DNA of 64,000 nucleotides from Ruania rhizosphaerae. Its GTDB lineage: Bacteria > Actinomycetota > Actinomycetes > Actinomycetales > Beutenbergiaceae. The stretch is from positions 372,001 through 436,000 of the forward strand of contig NZ_VSMB01000001.1 in NCBI RefSeq assembly GCF_009805705.1, given 5' to 3'. Positions 44,204-53,242 of this stretch are shown piece by piece. The translations under genes and the position numbers were made by a program. Positions within the stretch are counted from its first letter, which is position 1; each line of letters begins with the position of its first letter. The notes beneath the pieces are model-generated. The model had not been told where the DNA came from. It saw only the letters and a list, made by a program, of their open reading frames with translations, and searched no databases.

Positions 44204-45195
44204 TGGCGATGAAGTTCGGGCTACTGCTGCCGCATTTCGGTGAGCAGGCCAGCCGCGAGAAGCTCCTCGAGGGATCGAAGCTCGCCGAGGCGCGCGGTTT
44301 CGACTCGGTGTGGGTGCGTGACCACCTGGTGTTCGAGCCGCACGGGGAGATGGAGAAGCCGAACCGTACCTTCTACGACGCGCTCATCACCCTGACGGCG
44401 ATCGGCGCCGTGACCGACAAGCTTCAGCTGGGCACCGGGTCCCTGATCCCGTTCCGGCACCCGCTGATCACCGCGCTGATGACGGGCACGATGACCCAGC
44501 TCCTCGGCGACCGGCTCATTCTGGGGTTCGGCGCCGGCACATTCGACCACGAGTTCGAGGCCATCGGCTGGGGAGACCTGAACCGGGTGGAACTCGTGCG
44601 CTCCAATGCCGAGATCCTCAAGCGCGTCTTCACCGAGAACAACGTCGACTACGACGACGGCATCTTCTCCTTCAACGACATCACCGTCGAGCCGAAGCCC
44701 GTGGGCGGGCAGATCCCGTTCTGGTACTGCGGCGCCACCCCGAAGTCGGCGCGCCTGGCCGCGGAGTACGCCGACGGCTGGATGCCGGGGCGCATCTCCC
44801 TGCGCACGATGGAGAAGCGGATCTCCGTGATGCGCGAGATGACCGCCGAGAGCGGCCGGCCGATGCCCACCGTCGGCGTCATCCCGCCTACCTCGATCGA
44901 GGAGACCCGGGAGGAGGCGCTCAAGCACGTCAACATTCCCGGGCTGCTCGCGTGGGCGAACAAGGCCAAGTTCGCCGTGAAGCCACCCTCGGGTACCTTC
45001 GAGACCGTCGAGGACCTGGAGGGTCAGCTCATCGTCGGTGATCCCGAGCAGGCGGTGGCTGAGCTGCGGAAGTTCGAGGCGCTCGGAGTCGAGCATCTCG
45101 TCTTCGACTTCCGGTTCAAGTTCGACAGGTTCTTCGACCAGATCGAGCTTCTCGGCACCGAGGTGCTCCCGAGGTTCCGCGATGGCTCTGCCTGA
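44203..45195 (+). CDS. LLM class flavin/F420-dependent oxidoreductase
   Basis: The 330-aa protein has a luciferase-like TIM barrel (MKFGLLLPHFGEQASREKLLEG, VWVRDHLVFEP, LGTGSLIPFRHPL, WYCGATPKSARLAAEYADGWMPG). It overlaps the amidohydrolase stop by TGATG. Relatives use FMN or F420; F420 seems likely because Fgd is encoded in the same regulon. It may hydrogenate or oxidise the imported compound. It does not carry the full Fgd signature. Confidence 0.88.
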   Translation: MAMKFGLLLPHFGEQASREKLLEGSKLAEARGFDSVWVRDHLVFEPHGEMEKPNRTFYDALITLTAIGAVTDKLQLGTGSLIPFRHPLITALMTGTMTQLLGDRLILGFGAGTFDHEFEAIGWGDLNRVELVRSNAEILKRVFTENNVDYDDGIFSFNDITVEPKPVGGQIPFWYCGATPKSARLAAEYADGWMPGRISLRTMEKRISVMREMTAESGRPMPTVGVIPPTSIEETREEALKHVNIPGLLAWANKAKFAVKPPSGTFETVEDLEGQLIVGDPEQAVAELRKFEALGVEHLVFDFRFKFDRFFDQIELLGTEVLPRFRDGSA

Positions 45196-45226
45196 CATCC
45201 GCACCCCCGAGACAACGGAGCGATCC

Positions 45227-46051
45227 ATGACCAGCGCGGACACCGACGTCGGCACTCCCCTGATCCAGGTGCGTGACCTCGCGGTGCACTACTCCCACCG
45301 ACGTACCGGAGGTTCTCTGGTCGCGATCGAGGATGTGAACCTCGACGTCACCGACGGCGAGTTCGTCACCGTGCTGGGCCCCTCGGGCTGCGGGAAGACC
45401 ACCTTCATGAACGTGGTCGCCGGTCTGGTTGCGCCCTCGCACGGGCAGGTGCTGGTGGACGGCAAGCCAGTCACCGGGCCTGGTCCCGATCGCGCGGTGG
45501 TCTTCCAGGACTACGCGCTGCTGCCGTGGCGCACGGTGATCGACAACGTGCGCTTCGGCCTGGAGATGCAACCGCACCTGCGCGGGACCGGATGGCGCGA
45601 GCGCGTGCAGGAGGCGATCGAGACGGTCGGTCTTGCCGGCTTCGAGCAGTCCTACCCGCGCGAACTCTCCGGCGGGATGCAGCAGCGGGTGGGCCTGGCC
45701 CGGGCGATCGTGGCCGAGCCGCGGATCCTGCTGATGGACGAACCGCTCGGCGCGGTGGACGCCCTCACCCGGGAGGTGATGCGGGAGGAGATCGAGCGCC
45801 TGATCACCGCCACCGGCAAGACCGTCCTGTTCATCACCCACTCCATCGAGGAGGCGATCCTGCTCGGCGATCGGATCGTGGTGTTCAAGTCCCACCCGGG
45901 TGCGGTCAAGGAGGTGCTCACCACCGGGATCGAGCGTCCCCGGTCGGAGCGCAGCATCCAGAGCGATGCCCGCTTCCTCGAACTGCGCGACCACCTGTGG
46001 GAGGCGCTACGCGGCGAGGCGACGGCCGCCGCGACGAGGTCGTCCTCATGA
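45227..46051 (+). CDS. NitT/TauT-type ABC transporter, ATP-binding protein
   Basis: ATG 45227 has CGGAG 6 nt upstream; an in-frame ATG at 45182 overlaps the previous gene. The 274-aa protein has Walker A LGPSGCGKTTF, the signature ELSGGMQQRVGLARA, Walker B ILLMDEPLGAVD and the switch His in FITHSIEEA. It belongs to the SsuB/TauB/NrtD group. It pairs with the two permeases that follow, and the binding protein at 49261 probably delivers the substrate. Confidence 0.93.
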   Translation: MTSADTDVGTPLIQVRDLAVHYSHRRTGGSLVAIEDVNLDVTDGEFVTVLGPSGCGKTTFMNVVAGLVAPSHGQVLVDGKPVTGPGPDRAVVFQDYALLPWRTVIDNVRFGLEMQPHLRGTGWRERVQEAIETVGLAGFEQSYPRELSGGMQQRVGLARAIVAEPRILLMDEPLGAVDALTREVMREEIERLITATGKTVLFITHSIEEAILLGDRIVVFKSHPGAVKEVLTTGIERPRSERSIQSDARFLELRDHLWEALRGEATAAATRSSS

Positions 46052-46881
46052 GCACCCTGCTCGCCAGCGGCCCGGGATTGCGCCAGCGCGGGCCCGGCGC
46101 CTGGCTCGCCGGGCTGAGCACACGCGGCAAGGCCGCCGTCATCGCCGTCGAGGTGCTGGTGATGCTGGCACTGTGGCAGCTCGTGGTGGGCGTGCTGGGG
46201 TGGATCAACCCCGTCTTCGTCCCACCACCGCTGGCGATCGCCACCGGGTTCGGTGAGCTGGTCAGCACCGGCGCACTCACCGCGAACGCTCCGATCTCGG
46301 TCCAGGCGTGGCTGACCGGTTTCGCGATCGCTGTGGTGACCGCCATCCCGGTCGGGCTTCTGATGGGCACGTCCCTGCCGGTCGACCGCGTCACCAGTCC
46401 GATCGCCTGGACAATCTACGCCACCCCCTCTATCGCCTATCAACCGCTGGCCAAGGCGTGGTTCGGCTTCGGCATCGGCCCGGTCGTCTTCCTGGTGACC
46501 ATCAGCGCCGTCTTCCCCATCCTGCTCAACGTGGCCGCCGGGATGCGCACCACCAGCGCCTCGCTCATCCGTGCCGGCCAGGTCTACGGGGCGAACCGCT
46601 TCCAGTTGTACCGGTCGATCTATCTGCCCTCGACCACACCGTTCCTGTTCGCCGGGCTCCGCCAGGCCGTGGTGCTCGCCACCATCGGGATGACCGTGGC
46701 CGAGCTGGCCGGCTCGGCCACCGGCATGGGAGCACTGATCATCAAGGCCTCGAACACGTACCAGACCGACCAGGCCTACGCAGCGATCGGAATCGTGGTC
46801 ATCTGGAGCGTCGGCATGACCCGGGTCATCACGCTGGTCGAACGCCTCGTGGCCCCCTGGACCAGGAAAGGGCACTCATGA
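46048..46881 (+). CDS. NitT/TauT-type ABC transporter permease
   Basis: ATGA overlap with the ATPase gene. The 277-aa protein has six membrane helices and the TauC/SsuC motif (ATPSIAYQPLAKAWFGFGIGP, ASLIRAGQVYGANRFQLYRSIYLPSTTPF). Its neighbour is a second, non-identical permease, so the channel is likely a heterodimer. Imports an anionic or heterocyclic compound (inference). Confidence 0.92.
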   Translation: MSTLLASGPGLRQRGPGAWLAGLSTRGKAAVIAVEVLVMLALWQLVVGVLGWINPVFVPPPLAIATGFGELVSTGALTANAPISVQAWLTGFAIAVVTAIPVGLLMGTSLPVDRVTSPIAWTIYATPSIAYQPLAKAWFGFGIGPVVFLVTISAVFPILLNVAAGMRTTSASLIRAGQVYGANRFQLYRSIYLPSTTPFLFAGLRQAVVLATIGMTVAELAGSATGMGALIIKASNTYQTDQAYAAIGIVVIWSVGMTRVITLVERLVAPWTRKGHS

Positions 46882-47714
46882 GCATCCAGACGCAACTGCC
46901 GGCGCTCAGGGCAACCGGTCGCCGTCGTGGGACCGCACAGCGAGGCGAGGCCCGCTGGACGTTCCTGCTCATCGCCGTGGTGCTGGCCATCCTTGCCGTG
47001 TGGGAAGCCGTGGTGCGCGCGGGACTGGTCCCCGAGGCCTTCCTCCCGCCCCCATCGAAGGTCCTGACGGCGTTCCTCGCCCTGCTCGTCGAGGGCGAGT
47101 TCTGGCAGGCGTTCGCGTTCAGCATGGGCAACGTGGTGGTCGGGCTCGCCCTGGCGATCGTTGTTGGCGTGGTGGTCGGGCTGGCCGTGGGCTGGTCACC
47201 GGTGCTGCGCTTCACGGTGGCGCCGTTCCTGTGGCTGCTCTACTCCACCCCGAAGGTGGCGCTCGCGCCGGTGATCATCCTCGCGCTCGGGCTGGGCAGC
47301 GAGTCGAAGATCGCGCTGACGTTCCTGCTCGCGGTGTTCCCGATCCTGCTGAACACCATGGAGGGCGCGGTCACGGTCTCCCCCTCGCTCGTGCGCGCCG
47401 CCCGGGTGTTCGGGGTGCGCGGGCCGGCGCTCGGCTGGAAGGTGATCTTCCCGGCCACGCTCCCGTTCAGCCTGGCGGGGATCCGGCGTGGTGCTGCGCT
47501 GGGATTCACCGGTGAGGTACTCGGTGAGTTCCTCGGTGGCACCGGCGGTCTCGGGCACATGCTCGAGCAGGCCGCGTACCAGTTCGAGATGGACGAGGCG
47601 CTCGCGATGGTGGTGGTGATGGTGATCATCGCCAACCTGACGCTGAGCCTGATCGGGCTGCTGCAGCGCAAGCTGGCGCCCTGGCACGACGAGCGGACCG
47701 CTGCGGCGTCCTAG
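46878..47714 (+). CDS. NitT/TauT-type ABC transporter permease
   Basis: ATGA overlap with the previous permease gene. The 278-aa protein has six helices and the family loop SLVRAARVFGVRGPALGWKVIFPATLPFSLAG. It forms the second half of the membrane channel. The operon probably ends here, with a hairpin at 47755. Confidence 0.92.
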   Translation: MSIQTQLPALRATGRRRGTAQRGEARWTFLLIAVVLAILAVWEAVVRAGLVPEAFLPPPSKVLTAFLALLVEGEFWQAFAFSMGNVVVGLALAIVVGVVVGLAVGWSPVLRFTVAPFLWLLYSTPKVALAPVIILALGLGSESKIALTFLLAVFPILLNTMEGAVTVSPSLVRAARVFGVRGPALGWKVIFPATLPFSLAGIRRGAALGFTGEVLGEFLGGTGGLGHMLEQAAYQFEMDEALAMVVVMVIIANLTLSLIGLLQRKLAPWHDERTAAAS

Positions 47715-47754
47715 CCCCGGCAGTGAGCCGAACCGCGGCTACTGAACCGCCGGT

Positions 47755-47779
47755 CCACGTGGCCCACCGGGGCCTGTGG
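47755..47779. terminator. Weak terminator-like hairpin
   Basis: CCACGTGGCCC and GGGCCTGTGG pair with a short loop, 40 bp after the last permease stop. The rest of the 147-bp gap to the ArsR gene shows nothing. Confidence 0.4.
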
Positions 47780-47861
47780 CGTCGCGGAGCCCAGACTCGA
47801 CGAGCGATGGAGCCAGCCATGCGGCGCCCGGGCCAGCCGTCACGAAGGCCTACAGGGCGAT

Positions 47862-48425
47862 TCACTCCACTGTGGGCAATGTCGGGTAGTCGGTCGGGTA
47901 GATGCCGATAGCGAACCCGAACACGGTGTCGCCGGACCTCGGGATGCGGTCAAACTCATCAACCAGTTCAGTCATCCGGTCCCAGAACGCATTGGCCTGA
48001 TCTTCTGAAATGCGGGCATGCCGGATGAAGCCCCAGAGCTTTCGCTGCTCGAACGCCGTCGCGGATTCGCGTGCAGCCACCTCGAAGTCGTTGAAGTCAC
48101 GTGGCATCTCTACGCCGGCGGGCGAAGGCTCCGCTGCCACGTGGAACATGCGCGCGGTACGTCCGTAGAAGCGCTCCTCGATCGCTCGTATCCTGCGCGT
48201 GCGCACCACGCGGAGGAGGCCGTTGCGGGCGAGTACGTCGACGTGGTGCGCGACTGTGCTCTTGGGGCGCTTGACCACGAGAGCTAGCTCGGTGACAGTG
48301 GCGGCCCGTTCGTGGAGAAGTTGCAAGATCGTGGTGCGTAGTGGGTGACCGATGGCCTTCACCTGAGCCGGGCTCGTGAGCGTCATCCGATCGGCGAGCT
48401 CGTAGTCCGGAGGATTGTCGGCCAC
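47862..48425 (-). CDS. ArsR-like winged-helix regulator
   Basis: The 187-aa protein has an N-terminal ArsR/HTH_20 fold (SPAQVKAIGHPLRTTILQLLHERAATVTELALVVKRPKSTVAHH within residues 18-62). A C-terminal helical region of about 90 residues without metal-binding cysteines follows. The GTG start at 48425 has TAGTCT 8 nt upstream and no ribosome site, so it is probably leaderless. Divergent from the dienelactone-hydrolase-like gene, with 67 bp between, which it should control. It carries no TGGAT-N5-ATCCA site and is a unit inserted within the cluster. Confidence 0.88.
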   Translation of the reverse strand: MADNPPDYELADRMTLTSPAQVKAIGHPLRTTILQLLHERAATVTELALVVKRPKSTVAHHVDVLARNGLLRVVRTRRIRAIEERFYGRTARMFHVAAEPSPAGVEMPRDFNDFEVAARESATAFEQRKLWGFIRHARISEDQANAFWDRMTELVDEFDRIPRSGDTVFGFAIGIYPTDYPTLPTVE

Positions 48426-48433
48426 GGCAGCCT

Positions 48434-48439
48434 AGACTA
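48434..48439 (-). promoter_or_regulatory. -10 element of a leaderless promoter (ArsR-like gene)
   Basis: TAGTCT on the minus strand is 8 nt from the GTG at 48425 in a run reading TAGTCTAGGCTGCC. GAACGTTC (palindrome, about 48447-48454) lies just upstream and may be an operator. Confidence 0.45.
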
Positions 48440-48492
48440 GCATCGTCGAACGTTCCATATTTTTCGATCATTTATCCAGGGAGGCCGTCACC

Positions 48493-49059
48493 ATGGCTGA
48501 CGTGCTGCTGTACCACCACATTCAGGGACTGACGGACGGGGTCCGGGCCTTCGCCGACACTCTGCGACTGGCAGGGCATACCGTGCACACGCCCGACCTG
48601 TTCGAGGGCCGCACGTTTGGCAGCATTGAGGAGGGCTTCGGGTTCGCACGTGGGGCCGGATTCGCCTCGATACAGGAACGCGGCATCGCTGCGGCCAACG
48701 AACTGCAGCCCGAGCTCGTCTACGCCGGATTCTCCTTCGGCGTGACGATCGCCCAACGGCTCGCGCAGACCCGGAGCGGCGCCCGCGGCGCCGTGCTCAT
48801 CGACTCCTGCATCCCGACCTCTGAGTTCGGGAAGACATGGCCCCCCGCGGTGCCGGTGCAGATCCACGGCAAGCAAGATGACGAGTTCTTTGACGAGGAC
48901 CTGCCCGCTGCCCGCGAGCTCGCCGGCTCCACAGCTGCGGCCGAGTTGTTCGTCTATCCCGGCGACCAGCACCTTTTCGCTGACTCCTCACTCGACGCGT
49001 ACGATCCAGACGCAGCCGCGCTGCTCATCGAACGCGTACGGGCGTTCCTCGCTGCCTAG
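48493..49059 (+). CDS. Dienelactone hydrolase-family protein
   Basis: The 188-aa protein has an alpha/beta hydrolase core of dienelactone-hydrolase size. The elbow is YAGFSFGVTIAQ (Ser in GFSFG, where classic DLH has Cys), Asp is in HGKQDDEFF and His in GDQHLFAD. It hydrolyses a cyclic or linear ester in the cytosol. It is paired with the divergent ArsR-like regulator. Confidence 0.85.
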   Translation: MADVLLYHHIQGLTDGVRAFADTLRLAGHTVHTPDLFEGRTFGSIEEGFGFARGAGFASIQERGIAAANELQPELVYAGFSFGVTIAQRLAQTRSGARGAVLIDSCIPTSEFGKTWPPAVPVQIHGKQDDEFFDEDLPAARELAGSTAAAELFVYPGDQHLFADSSLDAYDPDAAALLIERVRAFLAA

Positions 49060-49187
49060 CCCGGGGACCCCCGGCTAGCTCGGGCGTTGGTTCCATCAGG
49101 GTGCGTCAGGTCCACCGCCGGCAACTACCGAGAACGTCAACGCCGACCTGAGACCCCTGAGACCCCTGAGCCTCTGACGACCGCAGC

Positions 49188-49241
49188 GAGGGTGGCCTGA
49201 GTGTCGCTCCGAAGCGATTCGGCAACACTCAGGCCACCCTC
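49188..49241. terminator. Bidirectional terminator hairpin
   Basis: GAGGGTGGCCTGAGTGT (49188-49204) and ACACTCAGGCCACCCTC (49225-49241) make a perfect 17-bp stem between the convergent hydrolase and binding-protein genes. Upstream, 49148-49171 repeats CTGAGACCCC. Confidence 0.75.
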
Positions 49242-49260
49242 GTGGCGGTGGTCAGCGCAA

Positions 49261-50331
49261 TCAGGGGTAGGGCAGCGTCTCCGGTCCGGTGTTGTCGAGG
49301 CCCAGCAACTCCTGAGCCCGCTCCATGTAGACCAACTGGCTACTGTCGAACTCCAGATCTTCCAGGTCCTGGGTGTCGATGGTGACGTCCCACGCCTCTT
49401 GATCGAAGTAGAGGTTCTGGCAGGTGAGATGGGCATCCAGCCGCCAGAGACTGTCGGAGTCCCTCAGCTCGCTGACATCGAAGTCGTTCGCCTCGTAGAT
49501 GTCGAGCACCTGGTCTGCGTTCTCCGGCTGCTCGCCGGGGGCGGGCGCCACGATGGTCTCCACGCCACGCAACGTGGCGCGGAGGAACCGCACCATCGTG
49601 TTCGGGTTCTCAGCCAACCAATCGGTGCCGGCCACCTGGACATCGTTGGCCCAGTTCCGCAGCGCCTCGACGATGATCTGCGCATCGTGCGCCTCCAGGG
49701 CGGCACGGTCGTCGGCGTAGAACGGCTGCAGCGTGATCCGGTCGTTGACGAAGAACTCGGTCCACGACTCCGAACCGGGCCCGGGGTAGACAACCTCAAC
49801 ATCGATGCCTTCCAGGTCCCAGCCTTCCTCAGCCAGCACCTGACGGCGCTGGAACTCGGCCGGGTCTCCGGGGGATCCGGCGAGCGTCACGGACGTTCCG
49901 GCGAGGTCCTCGGCCGACTCGATTCCGGACTGCACCGCGAAGTCGAAGTTCTGCCGGCAGTAGTGCCCGGAGACAAGCTCCACCTCGACTCCACCCCGGA
50001 TCGCCTCGATCACGGTGCCGGTGCTCTCCACACCGATATCGGCGCTGCCGCTCGCCACGGCGGCGGTGACGTTGTCTGCGGTGATCACCTCGACCTCGAG
50101 GCCCTCCTCTTCGTAGTAGCCCAGGTCCGAGGCCACCACGTACATCGAGTACATCGTGGTGTCCGGAAACGGAATCGCCACGGTGATGTCCGTGTCTTCG
50201 GCGGCAGCGGGCTCTCCCTCAGGAAGTTCCACCGGGTCCGACGACGTCGACGGCTCAGTGCAACTGGCGAGCGCCGCTGCGGCCACCAGTCCTGCAGCAC
50301 AAATAGCGGTTGATCTGGCAACTCTGCGCAT
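49261..50331 (-). CDS. NitT/TauT-type substrate-binding lipoprotein
   Basis: ATG 50331 follows GAAGGAGC. The 356-aa protein has a signal peptide with lipobox ALASC (Cys about residue 23). An NMT1/THI5-like (PF09084) binding fold follows, with VASDLGYYEEEGLEVEVI, GSADIGVESTGTVIEAI and SGHYCRQNF. It faces away from the ABC genes 2 kb upstream but shares the operator design, so I take it as their binding protein. Operator site 4 lies about 60 bp upstream of the start. Confidence 0.88.
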   Translation of the reverse strand: MRRVARSTAICAAGLVAAAALASCTEPSTSSDPVELPEGEPAAAEDTDITVAIPFPDTTMYSMYVVASDLGYYEEEGLEVEVITADNVTAAVASGSADIGVESTGTVIEAIRGGVEVELVSGHYCRQNFDFAVQSGIESAEDLAGTSVTLAGSPGDPAEFQRRQVLAEEGWDLEGIDVEVVYPGPGSESWTEFFVNDRITLQPFYADDRAALEAHDAQIIVEALRNWANDVQVAGTDWLAENPNTMVRFLRATLRGVETIVAPAPGEQPENADQVLDIYEANDFDVSELRDSDSLWRLDAHLTCQNLYFDQEAWDVTIDTQDLEDLEFDSSQLVYMERAQELLGLDNTGPETLPYP

Positions 50332-50392
50332 GATGCTCCTTCGTGCAATGGCTCGCACACGGCACCGTCCAAGCGACGATGCCTGCGACTTC

Positions 50393-50407
50393 TGGATACC
50401 GTATCCA
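50393..50407. promoter_or_regulatory. GntR-family operator, site 4
   Basis: TGGATACCGTATCCA is a perfect TGGAT-N5-ATCCA site, 62 bp upstream of the binding-protein gene (minus strand). Confidence 0.8.
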
Positions 50408-50470
50408 AAAATACGGGCCAATGTCTATGGTGATCGGAGTGGACCGTCGGCTCACCGTCGAGTACGGTTC

Positions 50471-50485
50471 TGGATATTGGATCCA
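50471..50485. promoter_or_regulatory. GntR-family operator, site 5
   Basis: TGGATATTGGATCCA is a perfect TGGAT-N5-ATCCA site, 24 bp upstream of the alcohol-dehydrogenase-type gene. Confidence 0.8.
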
Positions 50486-50509
50486 ATCTCAAGGTGGAGG
50501 CGGTGGATC

Positions 50510-51505
50510 GTGCGAGCAGCAGTGATGACCGATGACGGTGTGCGCGTCGGCGACGTCGCCGCGCCCGCCCCAGCAGCCGGCGAGGTGCTCCTGCGCGTAG
50601 AGACCGTCGGGGTCAATCAGCTGGACCTCAACGTGATCGCTGGGGCCGGACCGGGCGCCGCGGCCCGCCTGCCCCGCACCCTCGGGCTCGACCCGGCAGG
50701 CACCGTCGCCGCCGTGGGAGCGGGGGTCGACGCCAACCTGATCGGCTCGGAAGTCGTGGCCAAACCCAACATCCCGTGCGGCCACTGCCGGTGGTGCGGC
50801 GAGCACCGCGAGTCGGAGTGCCCTGCGCAGGAGGTCCTCGGCGTCCATCGCGACGGCGGAGCGTGCGAGGCCGTGGCCGTTCCCCTCAGCGTGGTGTTCC
50901 CCAGGCACGGCCTGCCGGCCGCGACCGCCACGGCGGCCGTACACAGTGTGCCGATCGTGCTGAACGCTTTCGACGCTGCCGACGTCCGCGTCGGCGAGCG
51001 GGTGCTGGTCACCGGCGCCGGTGGGGTGCTCGGGCGCGTGGCGCTCGACATCGGCCGCCACCTGGGCACCTCGGTCACCGCGGCCTCCCGGCACCCGGTT
51101 CCAGACCTCCCCGCCGGGGTCCGTGAGATCGTCACCGGCCCGACGTCGGACCTCGCGGGTGCCGTGACGCCATCGGACCGCTTCGACGTGGTGATCGACA
51201 CCAGCGGAAGCGCCGCCCTGCTCGCTCAGGCGGTCGCACTGCTGGGCTGGTGCGGCCGAGCGGTGTTCTGCGCGGCCTCCGTAGACGCCGACCTCCACGT
51301 GGACGCTCACGCCTTCTATCTCCAGCGCCGCCGCCTGGTCGGTGTGGCCAGCGCGACCTTCGATCAAGTCACCCGTGGACTGGAGCTCGTGCGTCAGGGT
51401 GCCGTGCACGTACCGATCGCGCAACGCTTCCCCCTCGACGACATTCACTCCGCCTACGCGGCATTCGCTGCCCCCCGGCACGGGAAGGTGATCATCGATG
51501 TCTGA
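50510..51505 (+). CDS. Zinc-type alcohol dehydrogenase/quinone oxidoreductase (MDR family)
   Basis: GTG 50510 follows GGAGG by 9 nt. The 331-aa protein is a medium-chain dehydrogenase with a structural-zinc region PCGHCRWCGEHRESEC and NAD(P)-binding VTGAGGVLGRVAL. The catalytic zinc Cys is replaced (TVGVNQLDLNVIAG), so it may act like a quinone reductase. It is the first of six overlapping genes (50510-55278) behind operator site 5. Confidence 0.87.
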   Translation: MRAAVMTDDGVRVGDVAAPAPAAGEVLLRVETVGVNQLDLNVIAGAGPGAAARLPRTLGLDPAGTVAAVGAGVDANLIGSEVVAKPNIPCGHCRWCGEHRESECPAQEVLGVHRDGGACEAVAVPLSVVFPRHGLPAATATAAVHSVPIVLNAFDAADVRVGERVLVTGAGGVLGRVALDIGRHLGTSVTAASRHPVPDLPAGVREIVTGPTSDLAGAVTPSDRFDVVIDTSGSAALLAQAVALLGWCGRAVFCAASVDADLHVDAHAFYLQRRRLVGVASATFDQVTRGLELVRQGAVHVPIAQRFPLDDIHSAYAAFAAPRHGKVIIDV

Positions 51506-52088
51506 CGTCGACGCCGACAGGTTGCGCGACTCCCTCTCGACGCTCACGGCGAGGAGCCTGCGACAGCCGGCCTCCGCCGTCATGAGGCCCTCGGTCCGCG
51601 CCACTCTGGAACGCGACACTGCCGTGCTGACCACGTTCCGCCAGTACGGCACCGACTGGCGGTTGCGGGTGGACGAGGCGACCGAACGGGGCGGGCACGA
51701 GAGCGGGCCGAGCCCGATGCGTTACCTGCTCACCTCCGTGGCAGGGTGCCTGCTGGGCTGGTCGGCGAAGACCTGGGCGGCCGCGCACGTGCCGCTGGCC
51801 GAGATCGAGCTGGAGGTGCGCACGGCCCTGGATCTGCGGGGTGAGCATCGCGTGGACGACACTCCGGCATATCCGCCGTGGTTCGTGGCCGATCTGCGTG
51901 TGCACAGCGAGGCAGCGCCGGACCAGGCCATCGACCTGGCCCGGGAGGCGCGCGACCGGTGCCCGGTCACCGCGCTGGTCACCCGCGCCGTGCCCCTGTA
52001 CCTCCTGCTGCATCATGAGGGGGCGATCGTTCTGGACGAGCGCCCCGACCGCCTCAGTGCCGAGGACCGAGAGGAATCCACGACATGA
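51498..52088 (+). CDS. OsmC-family protein
   Basis: The 196-aa protein has the OsmC/Ohr-like fold, with the two reactive Cys in SVAGCLLGWSA and RDRCPVTALV. Such proteins reduce organic hydroperoxides or hydrolyse thioesters. It overlaps the dehydrogenase gene by 8 nt. It may protect from peroxides made by the oxygenase-like steps, or act on CoA thioesters made by the next gene; that is inference. Confidence 0.85.
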   Translation: MSDVDADRLRDSLSTLTARSLRQPASAVMRPSVRATLERDTAVLTTFRQYGTDWRLRVDEATERGGHESGPSPMRYLLTSVAGCLLGWSAKTWAAAHVPLAEIELEVRTALDLRGEHRVDDTPAYPPWFVADLRVHSEAAPDQAIDLAREARDRCPVTALVTRAVPLYLLLHHEGAIVLDERPDRLSAEDREESTT

Positions 52089-53242
52089 CGAACGACCCAG
52101 GCCACGGACCACTGGCCGGAATCCGGGTGGTCGAGCTGGGCCAGTACATCTCCGGGCCCTATGCGGCGAAGATCCTCGCCGACCTGGGCGCCGAGGTGAT
52201 CAAGGTGGAGTCCCCGGCCGGTGACCCGATGCGACGTTGGGAGGGTTCGGGCGAGATGAGCCCGCAGTTCGCCGCCTACAACCGGGGCAAGCGAGCCGTG
52301 ACGCTGGACCTGAAGACCAGTGAGGGCCTCGCCCAGCTGCTCAACCTGGCGCGGGAGGCGGACGTGCTGATCGAGAACTTCCGTCCGGGCGTGGCCGAGC
52401 GGCTCGGCTTCGGGCCCGACCGGCTCCGCGAGATCGCGCCGTCGCTCATCACCTGCTCGATCACCGGCTTCGGCGCCACCGGGCCGCTCGCGGGCCGCCC
52501 CAGCTATGACACCGTGGTCTCCGCGATCGGTGGCATGTACAGCCAGGTGGTCCCGGAGAGCACGCTGCGTCCACTCGGCCCGGCGTTCTCGGATCTGCTC
52601 TCCGGGATGTCTGCCGCGCAGTCGATCCTCGCCGCATTGCACGCCCGCACCGAACGGGGCACCGGAGAGCACGTCAGTGTCTCCATGGTGGGCGCGCTGC
52701 TGGACTTCCTCACCGAGGCCGCCTCCACCTACCTGGAGACCGGTGCCGTGGCGCACCCGGACTCCCGCCCGCGCCGTGCGCAGGCGTATGCACTGAAGGG
52801 CTCCGACGGCGGAGCTTTCGTCGTGCACATGTCCGTGCCCGAGAAGTTCTGGCTGGGACTGCTGGAGGTGCTCGAGCGGCCGGACCTCGCCGAGGATCCG
52901 CGGTTCGCCAGCAGGGAGGGCCGCGTACGGCACTACGACGATCTCGACGCCGAACTGAAGGTGATCGCTGCCACGAGACCGCGGCAGCACTGGCTGGACC
53001 GGCTCGCCGAGCACGACATCCCACACGGCCCGCTGAACACGGTGGCCGACCTGTTCGACGACCCCCAGATCGCGGCGATGGAGCTCGTGGAGAACGTGCC
53101 GTTGCCGGATGGCTCGACGAAGCCCATGCCCAGGCCGAGCGTCGGATTCTCGGCGAGCGGACGCCGTCGGCTGGCTCCTCCGCCCGGACTGGGCGAGGGC
53201 AACGCCGACCTACTGACGACGGAGGCACCCACCCATGCGTGA
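52085..53242 (+). CDS. CaiB/BaiF (family III) CoA transferase
   Basis: The 385-aa protein has the family start LAGIRVVELGQYISGPYAAKILADLGAEVIKVE, the catalytic Asp in LGPAFSDLL (D170, like formyl-CoA transferase D169), YNRGKRAVTLDLK and the C-terminal PHGPLNTVADLFDDPQ. It moves CoA between carboxylic acids. ATGA overlap with the OsmC gene. Suggests that the pathway yields an acid that is activated as a CoA ester. Confidence 0.92.
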   Translation: MTNDPGHGPLAGIRVVELGQYISGPYAAKILADLGAEVIKVESPAGDPMRRWEGSGEMSPQFAAYNRGKRAVTLDLKTSEGLAQLLNLAREADVLIENFRPGVAERLGFGPDRLREIAPSLITCSITGFGATGPLAGRPSYDTVVSAIGGMYSQVVPESTLRPLGPAFSDLLSGMSAAQSILAALHARTERGTGEHVSVSMVGALLDFLTEAASTYLETGAVAHPDSRPRRAQAYALKGSDGGAFVVHMSVPEKFWLGLLEVLERPDLAEDPRFASREGRVRHYDDLDAELKVIAATRPRQHWLDRLAEHDIPHGPLNTVADLFDDPQIAAMELVENVPLPDGSTKPMPRPSVGFSASGRRRLAPPPGLGEGNADLLTTEAPTHA

